DNA of 38,213 nucleotides from an uncultured Bacteroidales bacterium. Lineage in GTDB: Bacteria; Bacteroidota; Bacteroidia; Bacteroidales; UBA932. This document shows positions 17,156 to 25,811 of this stretch, one piece after another. Location of the stretch: assembly GCA_900319485.1 (NCBI GenBank), contig ONOQ01000019.1, positions 1-38,213 of the forward strand. Reading direction: 5' to 3'. Under the pieces are notes generated by a model. The model was not told where the DNA came from. It ran no database searches and worked only from the letters and a program-made list of their open reading frames with translations. Both the position numbers and the translations under genes were made by a program. Within the stretch, counting starts at the first letter, position 1, and the number at the start of each line of letters is the position of its first letter.

Positions 17156-18036
17156 TATCTTACTACTTCAATCAGACGGTCAGGATAGTTGGAGATTATG
17201 GCTTCCACACCGCACTTTACCATACGGCGCATCTCGGCCTTGCTGTCTACGGTCCAGGGAACAACACCAATGCCGTGCGCGTGGCACCAGGCCACGTTCT
17301 TCTTTGTGACAACGTGGGACTCCGGGCTCCACCACTGGGGGACAAAGTCAAGATTCCCAAGGAGTTTTTCGATGTTTCCGCCGTCGAAGGGCTCGGTAAG
17401 GTATGAAAGGGTTACCTCCGGCCATTTCTCATGGATATAATTGAGGGCGCGGGTGTCGAAACTCTGGACTATGAGCCTGTCTCCAAGGTTCTTTGAAAGG
17501 AGAAGGGGAATGCAGACGTCGCAGAAAGTCTTGTAATCCGGCCACAGGGTGCCTTCGCCTTCATCGTCCACGGACTTGATCTCAATGTTGTAGTTCACGG
17601 GTTTCTTTGCGTAACTTTCCGTGAAATCTATGAGGTCCGATGCCAGGGGCTTTGCCACGGCAACCTTCACCTGATCCGGCCAGCGGTCTACGTGTCTCAG
17701 ACCCACATCATACTTTGCGATGCTGTCATAGGGCATTGTGAAGAGGTATTCCTTGGGGTCACCCTTTTTCACAAGCGAGCCGTCAGGGCGCGTTGAGTAA
17801 CGCTCGTGGAAATAAGGGTCGTGGGAAACCACCACCTGGAGGTCTGATGACAGTTGGAGGTCAAACTCCAGGGTATTTACGTCCATATCCAGGGCGTTTT
17901 TCATTGCGGGGATGGTGTTCTCCGGATACAGTCCGGCGCCTCCGCGGTGGGCCTGTACGTCAATGGGGCCGTGGGGGGCCGATGTGCCGCAGGATACTGC
18001 AGCGGCAATCACAAGGGGAAGAAGAAGTTTTTTCAT
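17155..18036 (-). CDS. glpQ: Glycerophosphodiester phosphodiesterase (lipoprotein)
   Basis: Hydrolyses glycerophosphodiesters (deacylated phospholipids) to glycerol-3-phosphate and an alcohol, outside the cytoplasm. 293 residues from ATG 18036, one base after the glpC stop; the upstream in-frame TTG is rejected. The signal ends AAAVSC, a plausible lipobox. GDPD motifs: AHRGGAGLYPENT (catalytic His), LEFDLQLSSDLQVVVSHDPYF (metal-binding Glu/Asp and second His), YNIEIKS. Its product would be taken up by GlpT, encoded next. Confidence 0.93.
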   Translation of the reverse strand: MKKLLLPLVIAAAVSCGTSAPHGPIDVQAHRGGAGLYPENTIPAMKNALDMDVNTLEFDLQLSSDLQVVVSHDPYFHERYSTRPDGSLVKKGDPKEYLFTMPYDSIAKYDVGLRHVDRWPDQVKVAVAKPLASDLIDFTESYAKKPVNYNIEIKSVDDEGEGTLWPDYKTFCDVCIPLLLSKNLGDRLIVQSFDTRALNYIHEKWPEVTLSYLTEPFDGGNIEKLLGNLDFVPQWWSPESHVVTKKNVAWCHAHGIGVVPWTVDSKAEMRRMVKCGVEAIISNYPDRLIEVVR

Positions 18037-18037
18037 A

Positions 18038-19252
18038 TTACTCAAGTGCTTCTGCTAAAATTGATATTGGATTCATAACCGTGTAGCCCGTGCTCATCTC
18101 TATCTGCCACTTGCAGGTTTCGCAGTCGCAGGCAACAACGTCAGGGTTGACGTTCTTTATCTGCTCAAAGAGGGCGGCGCCTATGGCCTGGGAGGACTCG
18201 TAGTTCTCCTTCTTGAAGCCGTATGTGCCGGCAATTCCGCAGCAGGCCGATTCAAGGAGCGTGAATTCCACCCCGGGAATCATCCTGAGGAGCCTCTCCG
18301 TGAAGACGCCCCAGCCCAGTTTTTCCATATGGCAGGGGACGTGGTAAGCAACCTTCTTATGGTAATCGGCCTTGAACTTAAGCGTAGCGCCTTTTTCCAG
18401 TTTTTCAAAGATGAAACGGACGGCCATCTGGATGGCGTCCCTCACCTCTGAATTGTCCACCCCAAGGAGGTTGGGGTATTCGTCCCGGAGAGTGAGCGTG
18501 CAGGTGGAAGATGTGGTAATTACCTTGAGACCGGCGTCAACTACCGCCTTTTTAAGCACTTCAATGTTATGGGTTGCCTGCTTTGTTGCCTGCTTTGAAA
18601 GCCCGTTTGTAATAAGTGCTATGCCGCAGCACTTCTCTTTGTCAAGAAGTTGTACGCCAACGCCAAGGGCATTGAGAACCTTCACAAGGTCCTTGCCCAA
18701 CTGGGGATAGTTGTAGTTCACGTAGCAGCCGTGGAAATAGGCTACCTGCTCCGGGAAAGCGGCCTGCTCCTTGCGGCGGCGCTTTAGCCAGCCCTCGAAA
18801 CTGCGGGCGCTGTACTTGGGGAAAGTGCGGTGACGGTCAATTGCCAGCGTCCAGTCAAGGGCCTGCTTGGTGATCCCAAGGCCGGTAACGCCGTTCACGA
18901 TGGGCGCAAACGGACGCGCCACGCTGCCCATAAAGTCAGTGTTGGCAAGCATCACGTCACGGAGTTTGGGGGCCGATTTCTCATACTTTATGCGGGCGCT
19001 CTGGATAAGGTCGGCCACATCCACGCCCGACGGGCAGGCTACCTCGCACCTCTTGCAGTTGAGGCAGTACTTGAGGGCGTAGTTGAAAAAGTACGGGTCC
19101 TTGAGGCGCAGGCGCTCTCCGTCAGGGCCGGCCTGCTTGGGGCCGGGGTAGAGGGGATTCACCTGCAGGACGGGGCAGTACGCAGTGCACACCGTGCACT
19201 TCATGCATTCCTCAAAATTATGGGAACTGGAAGTATATTCCTGAAGTTTCAT
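18038..19252 (-). CDS. glpC: Anaerobic glycerol-3-phosphate dehydrogenase subunit C
   Basis: Iron-sulfur, membrane-associated subunit passing electrons from GlpAB to the quinone pool. 404 residues from ATG 19252. Two N-terminal ferredoxin motifs, C-M-K-C-T-V-C-T-A-Y-C-P and C-L-N-C-K-R-C-E-V-A-C-P, are followed by two cysteine-rich CCG domains (EKCCGIALITNG; ESACCGIAGTYG), the standard GlpC/HdrD layout. It starts 1 nt after the glpB stop. Confidence 0.94.
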   Translation of the reverse strand: MKLQEYTSSSHNFEECMKCTVCTAYCPVLQVNPLYPGPKQAGPDGERLRLKDPYFFNYALKYCLNCKRCEVACPSGVDVADLIQSARIKYEKSAPKLRDVMLANTDFMGSVARPFAPIVNGVTGLGITKQALDWTLAIDRHRTFPKYSARSFEGWLKRRRKEQAAFPEQVAYFHGCYVNYNYPQLGKDLVKVLNALGVGVQLLDKEKCCGIALITNGLSKQATKQATHNIEVLKKAVVDAGLKVITTSSTCTLTLRDEYPNLLGVDNSEVRDAIQMAVRFIFEKLEKGATLKFKADYHKKVAYHVPCHMEKLGWGVFTERLLRMIPGVEFTLLESACCGIAGTYGFKKENYESSQAIGAALFEQIKNVNPDVVACDCETCKWQIEMSTGYTVMNPISILAEALE

Positions 19253-19253
19253 G

Positions 19254-20402
19254 CTACATTTCCTTTTGAGATTCTTCGGCTTCGCTGAGAATGACGTCGC
19301 AAGCCGCAAAAGCGGTATTTATGGCCATTCCGGCGGCCGATCCGAATTCCGGACGGGTGGCGCCAAGGACGGAGCCTATTGCAAAGAGGTTCTGAAGGGG
19401 AGCGCCCTCACGGAAGCCGTGAAGGGTTTTGTCTGTCTTTACGCCGTAACCCATATAAGGCTGATCTCCCGCAAAGGAGGGATTGTACCAGTCGTTGCGG
19501 TCCGGGGCGCTTTCCACGTCCAGGCCGAAGACCGGTTCCGATACCTCAAACGGGTTGGTTCTGAGGCCCTTGGAGAAGTACCCGCCGGTTGCCAGGATGA
19601 ACCATTTGCCCTCAATATAGTGGGAGTCAAGGTTGCGGGTTACGATGCTGTGCACCACGCCCTGGTGGATATGGGCCTCAAGGGCCTCGTCACCAGCCAG
19701 GAAAGTGCCTCCCAGTACCTCAAAACGGCGTTTCAGGAGCATCTGGGTGCGAATTCCGGGAACGGACGGGGGCAAGGTTCCTGCAAACACCACCTGGGCC
19801 GGGATGCCCTGGCGGATACGGCTGGGAACGGAAGGGTCCAGAAGGCCGAAAACCTGCGGCAGGACCACCGTGTCCTCATCCTTGAGGAGCACTCTCACCT
19901 CCTGAACTACCTTTTCCCACACGCGGTCCATCTTGCGGGCAATCTGGACGGAGCGCATCTCCGAGGGGGAGAGTTGGAGTTGCTCAAGTTCCGGCAGCGA
20001 GATAAAGCGTATGCGGCACTCCATTCCCTCCTTTTCCAGGCCTTCGGCAAGGAAGGAGGAGAAGAAGTCGTGATAGCCGAGGAAATTCACCACAAGGGCT
20101 TTACGGCCGATTTTAGGGCTGTCGAAAAGGCTTATGTCTTCAAGGGACAGGGCACCGGGACGGAAGGTGCCAAGCGGCATCAGGCGTACGCCCTCCTTGT
20201 AATGGACGTGGATTCCGGCTTCCTGGAAAAGGGTTGAGAGGCGGGGCTCCGGGACCGTAAGGGACTCAAACGTTCCGGAGAAGAAATGCAGGGCGTTCTG
20301 GCCGCCCGATATTATGGCCGTTGAAAGACCGGCTTTCTGGAGACTTATGCCCGCCACCATTCCGGCAAGGCCGCCTCCTACGATAACGACGTCAAATTTC
20401 AT
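19254..20402 (-). CDS. glpB: Anaerobic glycerol-3-phosphate dehydrogenase subunit B
   Basis: FAD/FMN-type flavoprotein subunit of the GlpABC complex. 382 residues. N-terminal dinucleotide-binding motif DVVIVGGGLAGMVAGISLQKAGL, and near the C-terminus LFAIGSVLGATRPEFGSAAGMAINTAFAA, typical of GlpB. The start overlaps the glpA stop by 4 nt (ATGA). The last dozen or so residues (ILSEAEESQKEM) are encoded by a sequence resembling a widespread genomic repeat (19268-19295), so the natural C-terminus may have been replaced or extended. Confidence 0.93.
   Translation of the reverse strand: MKFDVVIVGGGLAGMVAGISLQKAGLSTAIISGGQNALHFFSGTFESLTVPEPRLSTLFQEAGIHVHYKEGVRLMPLGTFRPGALSLEDISLFDSPKIGRKALVVNFLGYHDFFSSFLAEGLEKEGMECRIRFISLPELEQLQLSPSEMRSVQIARKMDRVWEKVVQEVRVLLKDEDTVVLPQVFGLLDPSVPSRIRQGIPAQVVFAGTLPPSVPGIRTQMLLKRRFEVLGGTFLAGDEALEAHIHQGVVHSIVTRNLDSHYIEGKWFILATGGYFSKGLRTNPFEVSEPVFGLDVESAPDRNDWYNPSFAGDQPYMGYGVKTDKTLHGFREGAPLQNLFAIGSVLGATRPEFGSAAGMAINTAFAACDVILSEAEESQKEM
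19268..19295. repeat. Widespread imperfect palindrome of the ATTCT...AGAAT type, inside the 3' end of glpB
   Basis: The segment contains GAGATTCTTCG, then GCTTCGCTGAGAATGAC. ATTCT (19271-19275) and AGAAT (19288-19292) are complementary. It resembles a very common bacterial intergenic repeat (roughly GTCATTCTGAGC...GAAGAATCTC), known to me from general experience. Here it differs by an inserted base and CTGAG for CTCAG. Confidence 0.5.
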
Positions 20403-21991
20403 AGGCCTAAAACGTGTTTATAAACCCACTGAGTGTATTCCGCTTCACGGAGAGTGTCTCCCCAGCCGATGGGGAAGTTGCCCTTCCAGCGCTCCTGGAG
20501 GAAATCGGCAAGGTCTTTCCGCTCCCTCTCTATGCAGCCGTGGGCCTTTGCAAGGAGGCCGGCGGCGCGGCAGGCGCAGAACTCTCCCTGGCAGGTGCCC
20601 ATGCCCACGCGTGTGCGCCTGCGCAAATCAGTAAGGGTGCTCACCTCCAGACGGTCTATTGCGGCGTTGATCTCACCCACGGACACTTCCTCGCATTCGC
20701 ATATGAGGGCGTCGTCGCGGCGGTCTCCGGTGCGGAGGCGGGATGCCCTTGTGCCCATCCTGGATGCCGCAGCCTTCTGGGCCGATGAAGGGGCTTCCCA
20801 TATCTTCTGGGCCACCTCCTCATAGGATTTCTCCTCACTTCCGGGAAGGGGAGTGGTGGCTGTTTCGCAGGGCTTGTCTATTCCGAGTTTCTGGCACACG
20901 GCATTGGTTGCGATCTCTGCCATAAGCCTGTAGGTCATAAGTTTACCGCCGGTTATGGTGATAAAGCCCTTAAGTCCGTCACGGACCTCGTGATCCAGGC
21001 ACACGATGCCGCGGGAGATGTTGCGGCCGGTAGGGTCGTCATCGGCACTGACAAGCGGACGGACGCCGGCGTATGCGCGGAGAATCCTGGTGGAAGACAG
21101 GGACGGGGCCAGTTTGGCTCCCTCGGTGATAAGGAGCGTAACTTCGTCGGGGGTTACCGCTACGTGGTCGCATTCCTCAAAGGGGATGCGGGTGGAGGTG
21201 GTTCCAATCACGCAGACGGTGTCTCCGGGCACAAGGATATCGGCATTTGAAGGCTTTCTGCAGCGGTTTATCACCATATTGTTCACCCTGTGGGCAAAGA
21301 TGAGGAGAGCGCCCTTTGCAGGGTACATCCCAACGTTCACGCCCGCAAGGGAGGCAATTCCGTGGCCCCAGATTCCGCAGGCGTTCACCGTGACGGGGGC
21401 ATAATAATCGGCCTCCTCGCCGGAGATGTTACGGGTATGCACGCCGATTATTGCGTCTCCCTCACGGATAAAGCCCGTCACCTCAGTCTGGAGGCGCACC
21501 TGCCCGCCGTGGAGTTTTGCGTCCAGCATATTGGCGGCGCAGAGGCGGAAGGGATCCACGCTGCCGTCAGGGACTCTCACCGCTCCGATAAGGGCGGGAT
21601 TCACGGAAGGCTCCAGCCTCCTTGCAAGGTCAGGGTCAATTATTTCTGCATTGATTCCTGCATTCTGGCACGCCTGGACAAAGGTTTGCTGATAGGCAAG
21701 GTCATCTTCCGGGAGGGTGATGAAAAGGCCGTCGGTCTCATCAATGCAGTGGGAAGCGATGCGCCTCAGGATCATATTTTCCTCAATGCATTCCCGGGCC
21801 GATTCCGAGTCATTCACCGCATAACGCGCGCCGCTGTGAAGGAGGCCGTGGTTACGGCCGGTAGCGCCTGTGGCGATGTCTGAACGCTCTATAAGCAGTG
21901 TCCTGAGGCCTCTCATGGCGCAGTCTCTCTGCGTACCGGCCCCCGTGATGCCACCGCCTATGATTATTACGTCAAATTCGTTTGGCTTCAT
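20399..21991 (-). CDS. glpA: Anaerobic glycerol-3-phosphate dehydrogenase subunit A
   Basis: Catalytic FAD subunit oxidising sn-glycerol-3-phosphate to dihydroxyacetone phosphate. 530 residues. ATG 21991 is chosen (MKPNEFDVIIIGGG); the in-frame ATA-like extension upstream is rejected. FAD motif IIIGGGITGAGTQRDCAMRG, then ATGATGRNHGLLHSGARYAV and GGKLMTYRLMAE. The C-terminus has a BFD-like [2Fe-2S] domain, ICECEEVSVGEI and GMGTCQGEFCACRAAGLL, diagnostic of GlpA over GlpD. It is the first gene of glpABCQT, with a -7 element at 22014-22021. Confidence 0.95.
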   Translation of the reverse strand: MKPNEFDVIIIGGGITGAGTQRDCAMRGLRTLLIERSDIATGATGRNHGLLHSGARYAVNDSESARECIEENMILRRIASHCIDETDGLFITLPEDDLAYQQTFVQACQNAGINAEIIDPDLARRLEPSVNPALIGAVRVPDGSVDPFRLCAANMLDAKLHGGQVRLQTEVTGFIREGDAIIGVHTRNISGEEADYYAPVTVNACGIWGHGIASLAGVNVGMYPAKGALLIFAHRVNNMVINRCRKPSNADILVPGDTVCVIGTTSTRIPFEECDHVAVTPDEVTLLITEGAKLAPSLSSTRILRAYAGVRPLVSADDDPTGRNISRGIVCLDHEVRDGLKGFITITGGKLMTYRLMAEIATNAVCQKLGIDKPCETATTPLPGSEEKSYEEVAQKIWEAPSSAQKAAASRMGTRASRLRTGDRRDDALICECEEVSVGEINAAIDRLEVSTLTDLRRRTRVGMGTCQGEFCACRAAGLLAKAHGCIERERKDLADFLQERWKGNFPIGWGDTLREAEYTQWVYKHVLGL

Positions 21992-22013
21992 AGTTTGAAG
22001 TGTTACTATCACG

Positions 22014-22021
22014 CAAATTTA
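22014..22021 (-). promoter_or_regulatory. -7 element of the glpABCQT promoter
   Basis: The minus strand reads TAAATTTG. Upstream at the -33 distance is a T-rich CATTTCC stretch, only a weak match. The leader would be about 18-20 nt to ATG 21991. Divergent from the amylase promoter about 120 bp away. Confidence 0.5.
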
Positions 22022-22137
22022 ATGAAAAAACAGCGGAAATGGAAATAATGGCGGACCTTTTGACGAACGGGGGAGTTTTATGAGCGGGGGCGTGTAAAAC
22101 AGGGACGAACGGAACTTTCCCCAATGCTTTTATTTGC

Positions 22138-22145
22138 TAAATTTG
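22138..22145 (+). promoter_or_regulatory. -7 element of the amylase/fimbrillin cluster promoter
   Basis: TAAATTTG matches TAnnTTTG. The -33 region has only TTTC (22116-22119) at a slightly short distance. The expected start near 22149 leaves a leader of about 45-60 nt. Confidence 0.45.
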
Positions 22146-22192
22146 TAACGCATAATTATAACAAAGTTATAACTGAACCAAACCATAACTCA

Positions 22193-25100
22193 ATGAGAGA
22201 CTCTTTTATGAGAAAAAGTGGCGTTACAGCCACACTGATGGCATTTCTGATGCTCCTTACCCTTGTGTCCTGCAGGAAGGAGCCCGCTCAGCAGGAGGAA
22301 GTGCCCGTACTGAAGGTGTCTGAAACCGCCCTCAGTTTTGCAGGAAACGGAGATGTGAAGAGCGTGACGGTTGAAACTTCCGGCACCTGGATTGCCAAGG
22401 CCGGAGTGGACTGGGTAAGCCTTACCCCGGAAAACGGAGCCGGCACAAAAACCGTCACCGTGAAGGCCCAGGCAAACCCCAATGCAGCCCAGAGGACCGG
22501 CAAGATTGAATTCTACCTTACCGCATACCCGGACGTCAAGGCGGAGGTAAGCCTTACCCAGGCGGAAAAGGGAGCATCGGCCCCGGATCCTGAAAAGCCG
22601 GAGGACGACGGCCCGGACAACTCTTCCGTGGTCATCCCCAGGGAAGATTTCACGGAGGAAAGTTCCTGGAGCGTTACCGGAAGCATTATGGACCTTGCCT
22701 GGAGCAAGGACATAGTCATGCTGGAGGAACCCGCCTACGGCTGGCTTGCGGCATTTGACGTTACAGTTGCTTCAGGAGAGGAGTTCAAGTTCCGTAAGGA
22801 CGCGGACTGGGCCGTAAACCTTGGCGGAACCAACAAGGCCCTGGAACTGGACAAGAGATATAAACTGGCCGATGACGGAGCCAACCTCAAACTCCCCGCC
22901 GGCACCTATGACCTCTATATCCAGCCCACCTTTATGCTGCTCTATGCCCTTGAGGCGGGCGCAACCTTCTCCCACGGAGACGCAGTTGCGGAGGCCGAGC
23001 AAGGGGAGAACGTGAGGATCTACATCCTCAACAACTCCACCTGGTCAAAGCCTTATATGTACGCATATGTGGGCTCCGGTGAACTCCAGCCCTACGGCGC
23101 CTGGCCCGGAACATACGCAGCCGGCACCAAGCAGTTCGGGGACTACACCTGGACATACTGGGAGGCATCCGGCTTCAGCGGCATCAACGGAATAAACCTT
23201 ATCCTGAACAATAACGGCGCGGATCAGTATCCCGCCCCGGATGAGCAGGATGAACTTTGGAGCAACCTCACCATCCTGAACACCCTCTACTTCGTCTGGG
23301 ACGGAACCACTCTTTCCCAGGTTGAAGATCCCGCAAATCCCGGTGTCACCGGAAAGGGTAAAGTTCCGGACGAGGTAAAGTTCGGCTCCAGTTCCTGGAC
23401 TCTTATCGGCACGCTTGAAGGAACCAACTGGGACACCGATTTCCCTATGGACACTGAAGGCTACTGGGAGGTTGCAAGGGGAGTCACCGTCGCTTCCGGA
23501 GAAATGTTCAAGTTCCGCCAGAACCGCTCCTGGGGCAGTAACTACGGCTACGGTGAAAACACTGGAGACACTCCCAGGGAGGCAACTACGGGCGCAAAAC
23601 TGGATATGGTGGCGGGCGGCGCAAACATCACAGTCGCTCCCGGTACCTACGACATCTACCTTGCCGCTGAGAACAGGATTGCCTACATCCTTTCGGCAGG
23701 ATCGGCCTGGACTCATGAGGCGGAAGGAAAGCCGGAATACGGCGGAGAAGGGGAGTATGACCCCGATCTTGATCCTTCAGCCAAACTCTCCGGCATCACT
23801 TACCAGATCAACATCTTCTCCTTCAAGGATTCCAACGGAGACGGCTACGGAGACCTAAACGGTATTACGGAGAGCCTGGATTACTTTGACAAACTTGGCG
23901 TGACCGGCCTCTGGCTCTCTCCCGTCCATCCCGCCCAGAGTTATCACGGCTACGACGTAAAGGATTACACCGCAATAGAGAAGCGCTACGGCACGGAGGA
24001 AGACTTCCAGAACCTTATCACGGAGGCTCACAAGCACAATATCCGTATCTATATGGACTACGTGATCAACCACGCAGGAGACCAGAGCGTATGGTTCTCA
24101 GACGTCCGTGAGAAAGGCACCAAGAGCGAGTACTGGGATTACTTCTCCCTCTCCAAGAATCCTGAGGCCGATATAAAGGCCGGAAAGATTGCCCAGGTGG
24201 ATCCTTCGGCCGGATACGACAAATACAAGTGGTTCCCCGTCCTCATCGGAGGCAAGGGAGAGAAACGCTACAAGATAGAACTTGACTGGACCAATTCCAG
24301 CGCTCCCAAGATGACGGTAACCGAAACAACTGAAGCCGTCACCACTTCAGGCACCTACAACAACGAGGAACGCTACCTCTACTGGGGCGGCGGCACCTAC
24401 ACCCAGTTTGTGGACAACGGGACGGGCAAGTACAAACTTGTCCTTGACTACAAGAGCGACTGGGGCTGCCTTGTGCGCACCACAAAGCAGGATGTCTGGA
24501 CAGGCAAGACCAAGTGGGGCTTCAACAAGACCGGAGACCAGATGGTCCTTGGAACCCCTCACATGCTCTACTCTGACGACAATCCGGACAACGTCCAGTC
24601 AATAGTGATGCCGGGCGGCGAACTCTACTATTACTACACTGAGTTCGGCACCGGTATGTTCGTGGACTTCAACTACGGCCCCGCGTCAAGTTGCTCCAGT
24701 TCAAAGGCCTTCAAGGCCGTTGTGGCAACCGCGGAGAAATGGCTCAATATGGGCGTTGACGGCTTCCGCCTTGATGCCGTGAAGCACATCTACCACAATG
24801 AGACCGGCCCTGAGAACAAGGCCTTCTGGAAGGCTTTCTACAATGCCTGCAACACAGTTTACAAGGCAAACGCCTCCAAGCGTACTGGCCTCAAGGGCAT
24901 AGTGGACGAGAACATCTTTATGGTAGGTGAGGTGCTTTCCGGAGACGGAGACTGCACACCTTTCTACGAGGGCCTTCCCGCCCTGTTCGAATTCCAGTTC
25001 TTCTGGGATCTCCGCAACTGCCTCAACTCTGAAAACATCTTTCAGGCCGGCTACGGCCAGAACTTCCCGGGTTCCCTCAGTTACCGCTGGAACAACCACA

Positions 25101-25759
25101 GGGGAGTGAGGGGAGACGCAATCTCCACCCCCAAACTGGCCAATCACGACGAAGACCGCACCGCTTCCCAACTTGGCAACTACAAACCCAAGATCCGCCT
25201 TGCGGCAGCCGTGCTGCTTACATCGGCCGGCCGTCCGTACATCTACCAGGGTGAGGAACTGGGCTACTGGGGCACCAAGGCCGGAGGTGACGAGTACGTG
25301 CGTACCCCTATCCTCTGGACCACTTCCCAGTCCAGCGCCGCTTCCAAGGGCGTAAGCAACAAGGTGGACTGGAATATGCTCCAGCCTTCAATCAGCGTTG
25401 AGAGCCAGGAGAAGGACGAGGCGTCGCTCCTAAGCCTCTACCGCCACTTCGCCTACGCAAGGAGCGTCAACAAGGCCCTTGCCGACGGCTGGCCCGAGGC
25501 CGATGAACGCACTATGGGCGGCTATGAGGGCCGCGTTGCCGGCTGGTACCTCCACGCCAACGACGGAAGTGACAAAGTGGTCCTGGTGATGCACAACTTC
25601 TCCAGTTCCTCCACCACCGTCACCCGCTGGCCCGGAGAGAACGCCACCCAGGAGAGCATCCTCATCTCCAACGGCAAGGTAACCGTGAGCGGAAGTGTGG
25701 CCGACGGCACCTCCGTCACCCTTCCCGGCTACAGTTCCGTGGTGTTTGCGCTGAATTGA
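22193..25759 (+). CDS. GH13 alpha-amylase lipoprotein with BACON, SusE/F-like and CBM26-like modules
   Basis: Surface or periplasmic starch-degrading enzyme, 1188 residues from ATG 22193 (22208 is also possible). A lipobox LVSC ends the signal. Modules in order: BACON-like (about 37-127), SusE/F-like starch-binding (about 156-260), CBM26-like (about 268-375, WSKPYMYAYVGSGELQPYGAWPG), a second SusE/F-like repeat (about 400-505), then the GH13 barrel from about 530. Catalytic residues by alignment with the family: nucleophile Asp861 (DGFRLDAVKH), acid/base Glu913 (MVGEVLSG), Asp986 (ANHDEDR). About 150 extra residues between NHAGDQSVW and the nucleophile strand, rich in aromatics, occupy the place of the CBM58 insertion in SusG. 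A beta-sandwich C-domain ends the protein. It is followed by fimbrillin genes on the same strand, with no susC/susD. Confidence 0.9.
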   Translation: MRDSFMRKSGVTATLMAFLMLLTLVSCRKEPAQQEEVPVLKVSETALSFAGNGDVKSVTVETSGTWIAKAGVDWVSLTPENGAGTKTVTVKAQANPNAAQRTGKIEFYLTAYPDVKAEVSLTQAEKGASAPDPEKPEDDGPDNSSVVIPREDFTEESSWSVTGSIMDLAWSKDIVMLEEPAYGWLAAFDVTVASGEEFKFRKDADWAVNLGGTNKALELDKRYKLADDGANLKLPAGTYDLYIQPTFMLLYALEAGATFSHGDAVAEAEQGENVRIYILNNSTWSKPYMYAYVGSGELQPYGAWPGTYAAGTKQFGDYTWTYWEASGFSGINGINLILNNNGADQYPAPDEQDELWSNLTILNTLYFVWDGTTLSQVEDPANPGVTGKGKVPDEVKFGSSSWTLIGTLEGTNWDTDFPMDTEGYWEVARGVTVASGEMFKFRQNRSWGSNYGYGENTGDTPREATTGAKLDMVAGGANITVAPGTYDIYLAAENRIAYILSAGSAWTHEAEGKPEYGGEGEYDPDLDPSAKLSGITYQINIFSFKDSNGDGYGDLNGITESLDYFDKLGVTGLWLSPVHPAQSYHGYDVKDYTAIEKRYGTEEDFQNLITEAHKHNIRIYMDYVINHAGDQSVWFSDVREKGTKSEYWDYFSLSKNPEADIKAGKIAQVDPSAGYDKYKWFPVLIGGKGEKRYKIELDWTNSSAPKMTVTETTEAVTTSGTYNNEERYLYWGGGTYTQFVDNGTGKYKLVLDYKSDWGCLVRTTKQDVWTGKTKWGFNKTGDQMVLGTPHMLYSDDNPDNVQSIVMPGGELYYYYTEFGTGMFVDFNYGPASSCSSSKAFKAVVATAEKWLNMGVDGFRLDAVKHIYHNETGPENKAFWKAFYNACNTVYKANASKRTGLKGIVDENIFMVGEVLSGDGDCTPFYEGLPALFEFQFFWDLRNCLNSENIFQAGYGQNFPGSLSYRWNNHRGVRGDAISTPKLANHDEDRTASQLGNYKPKIRLAAAVLLTSAGRPYIYQGEELGYWGTKAGGDEYVRTPILWTTSQSSAASKGVSNKVDWNMLQPSISVESQEKDEASLLSLYRHFAYARSVNKALADGWPEADERTMGGYEGRVAGWYLHANDGSDKVVLVMHNFSSSSTTVTRWPGENATQESILISNGKVTVSGSVADGTSVTLPGYSSVVFALN

Positions 25760-25811
25760 TGCCCTGAACATGATTATAACTTTTTAAAACATATACACTA
25801 AAACCACAATT

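Noticed and set aside
25777-25784. TAACTTTT as a separate promoter for the first fimbrillin gene
   Set aside because: The final G is missing and the nearest TTTG (25745-25748) is 28 nt away, too far; read-through from the amylase gene is simpler.
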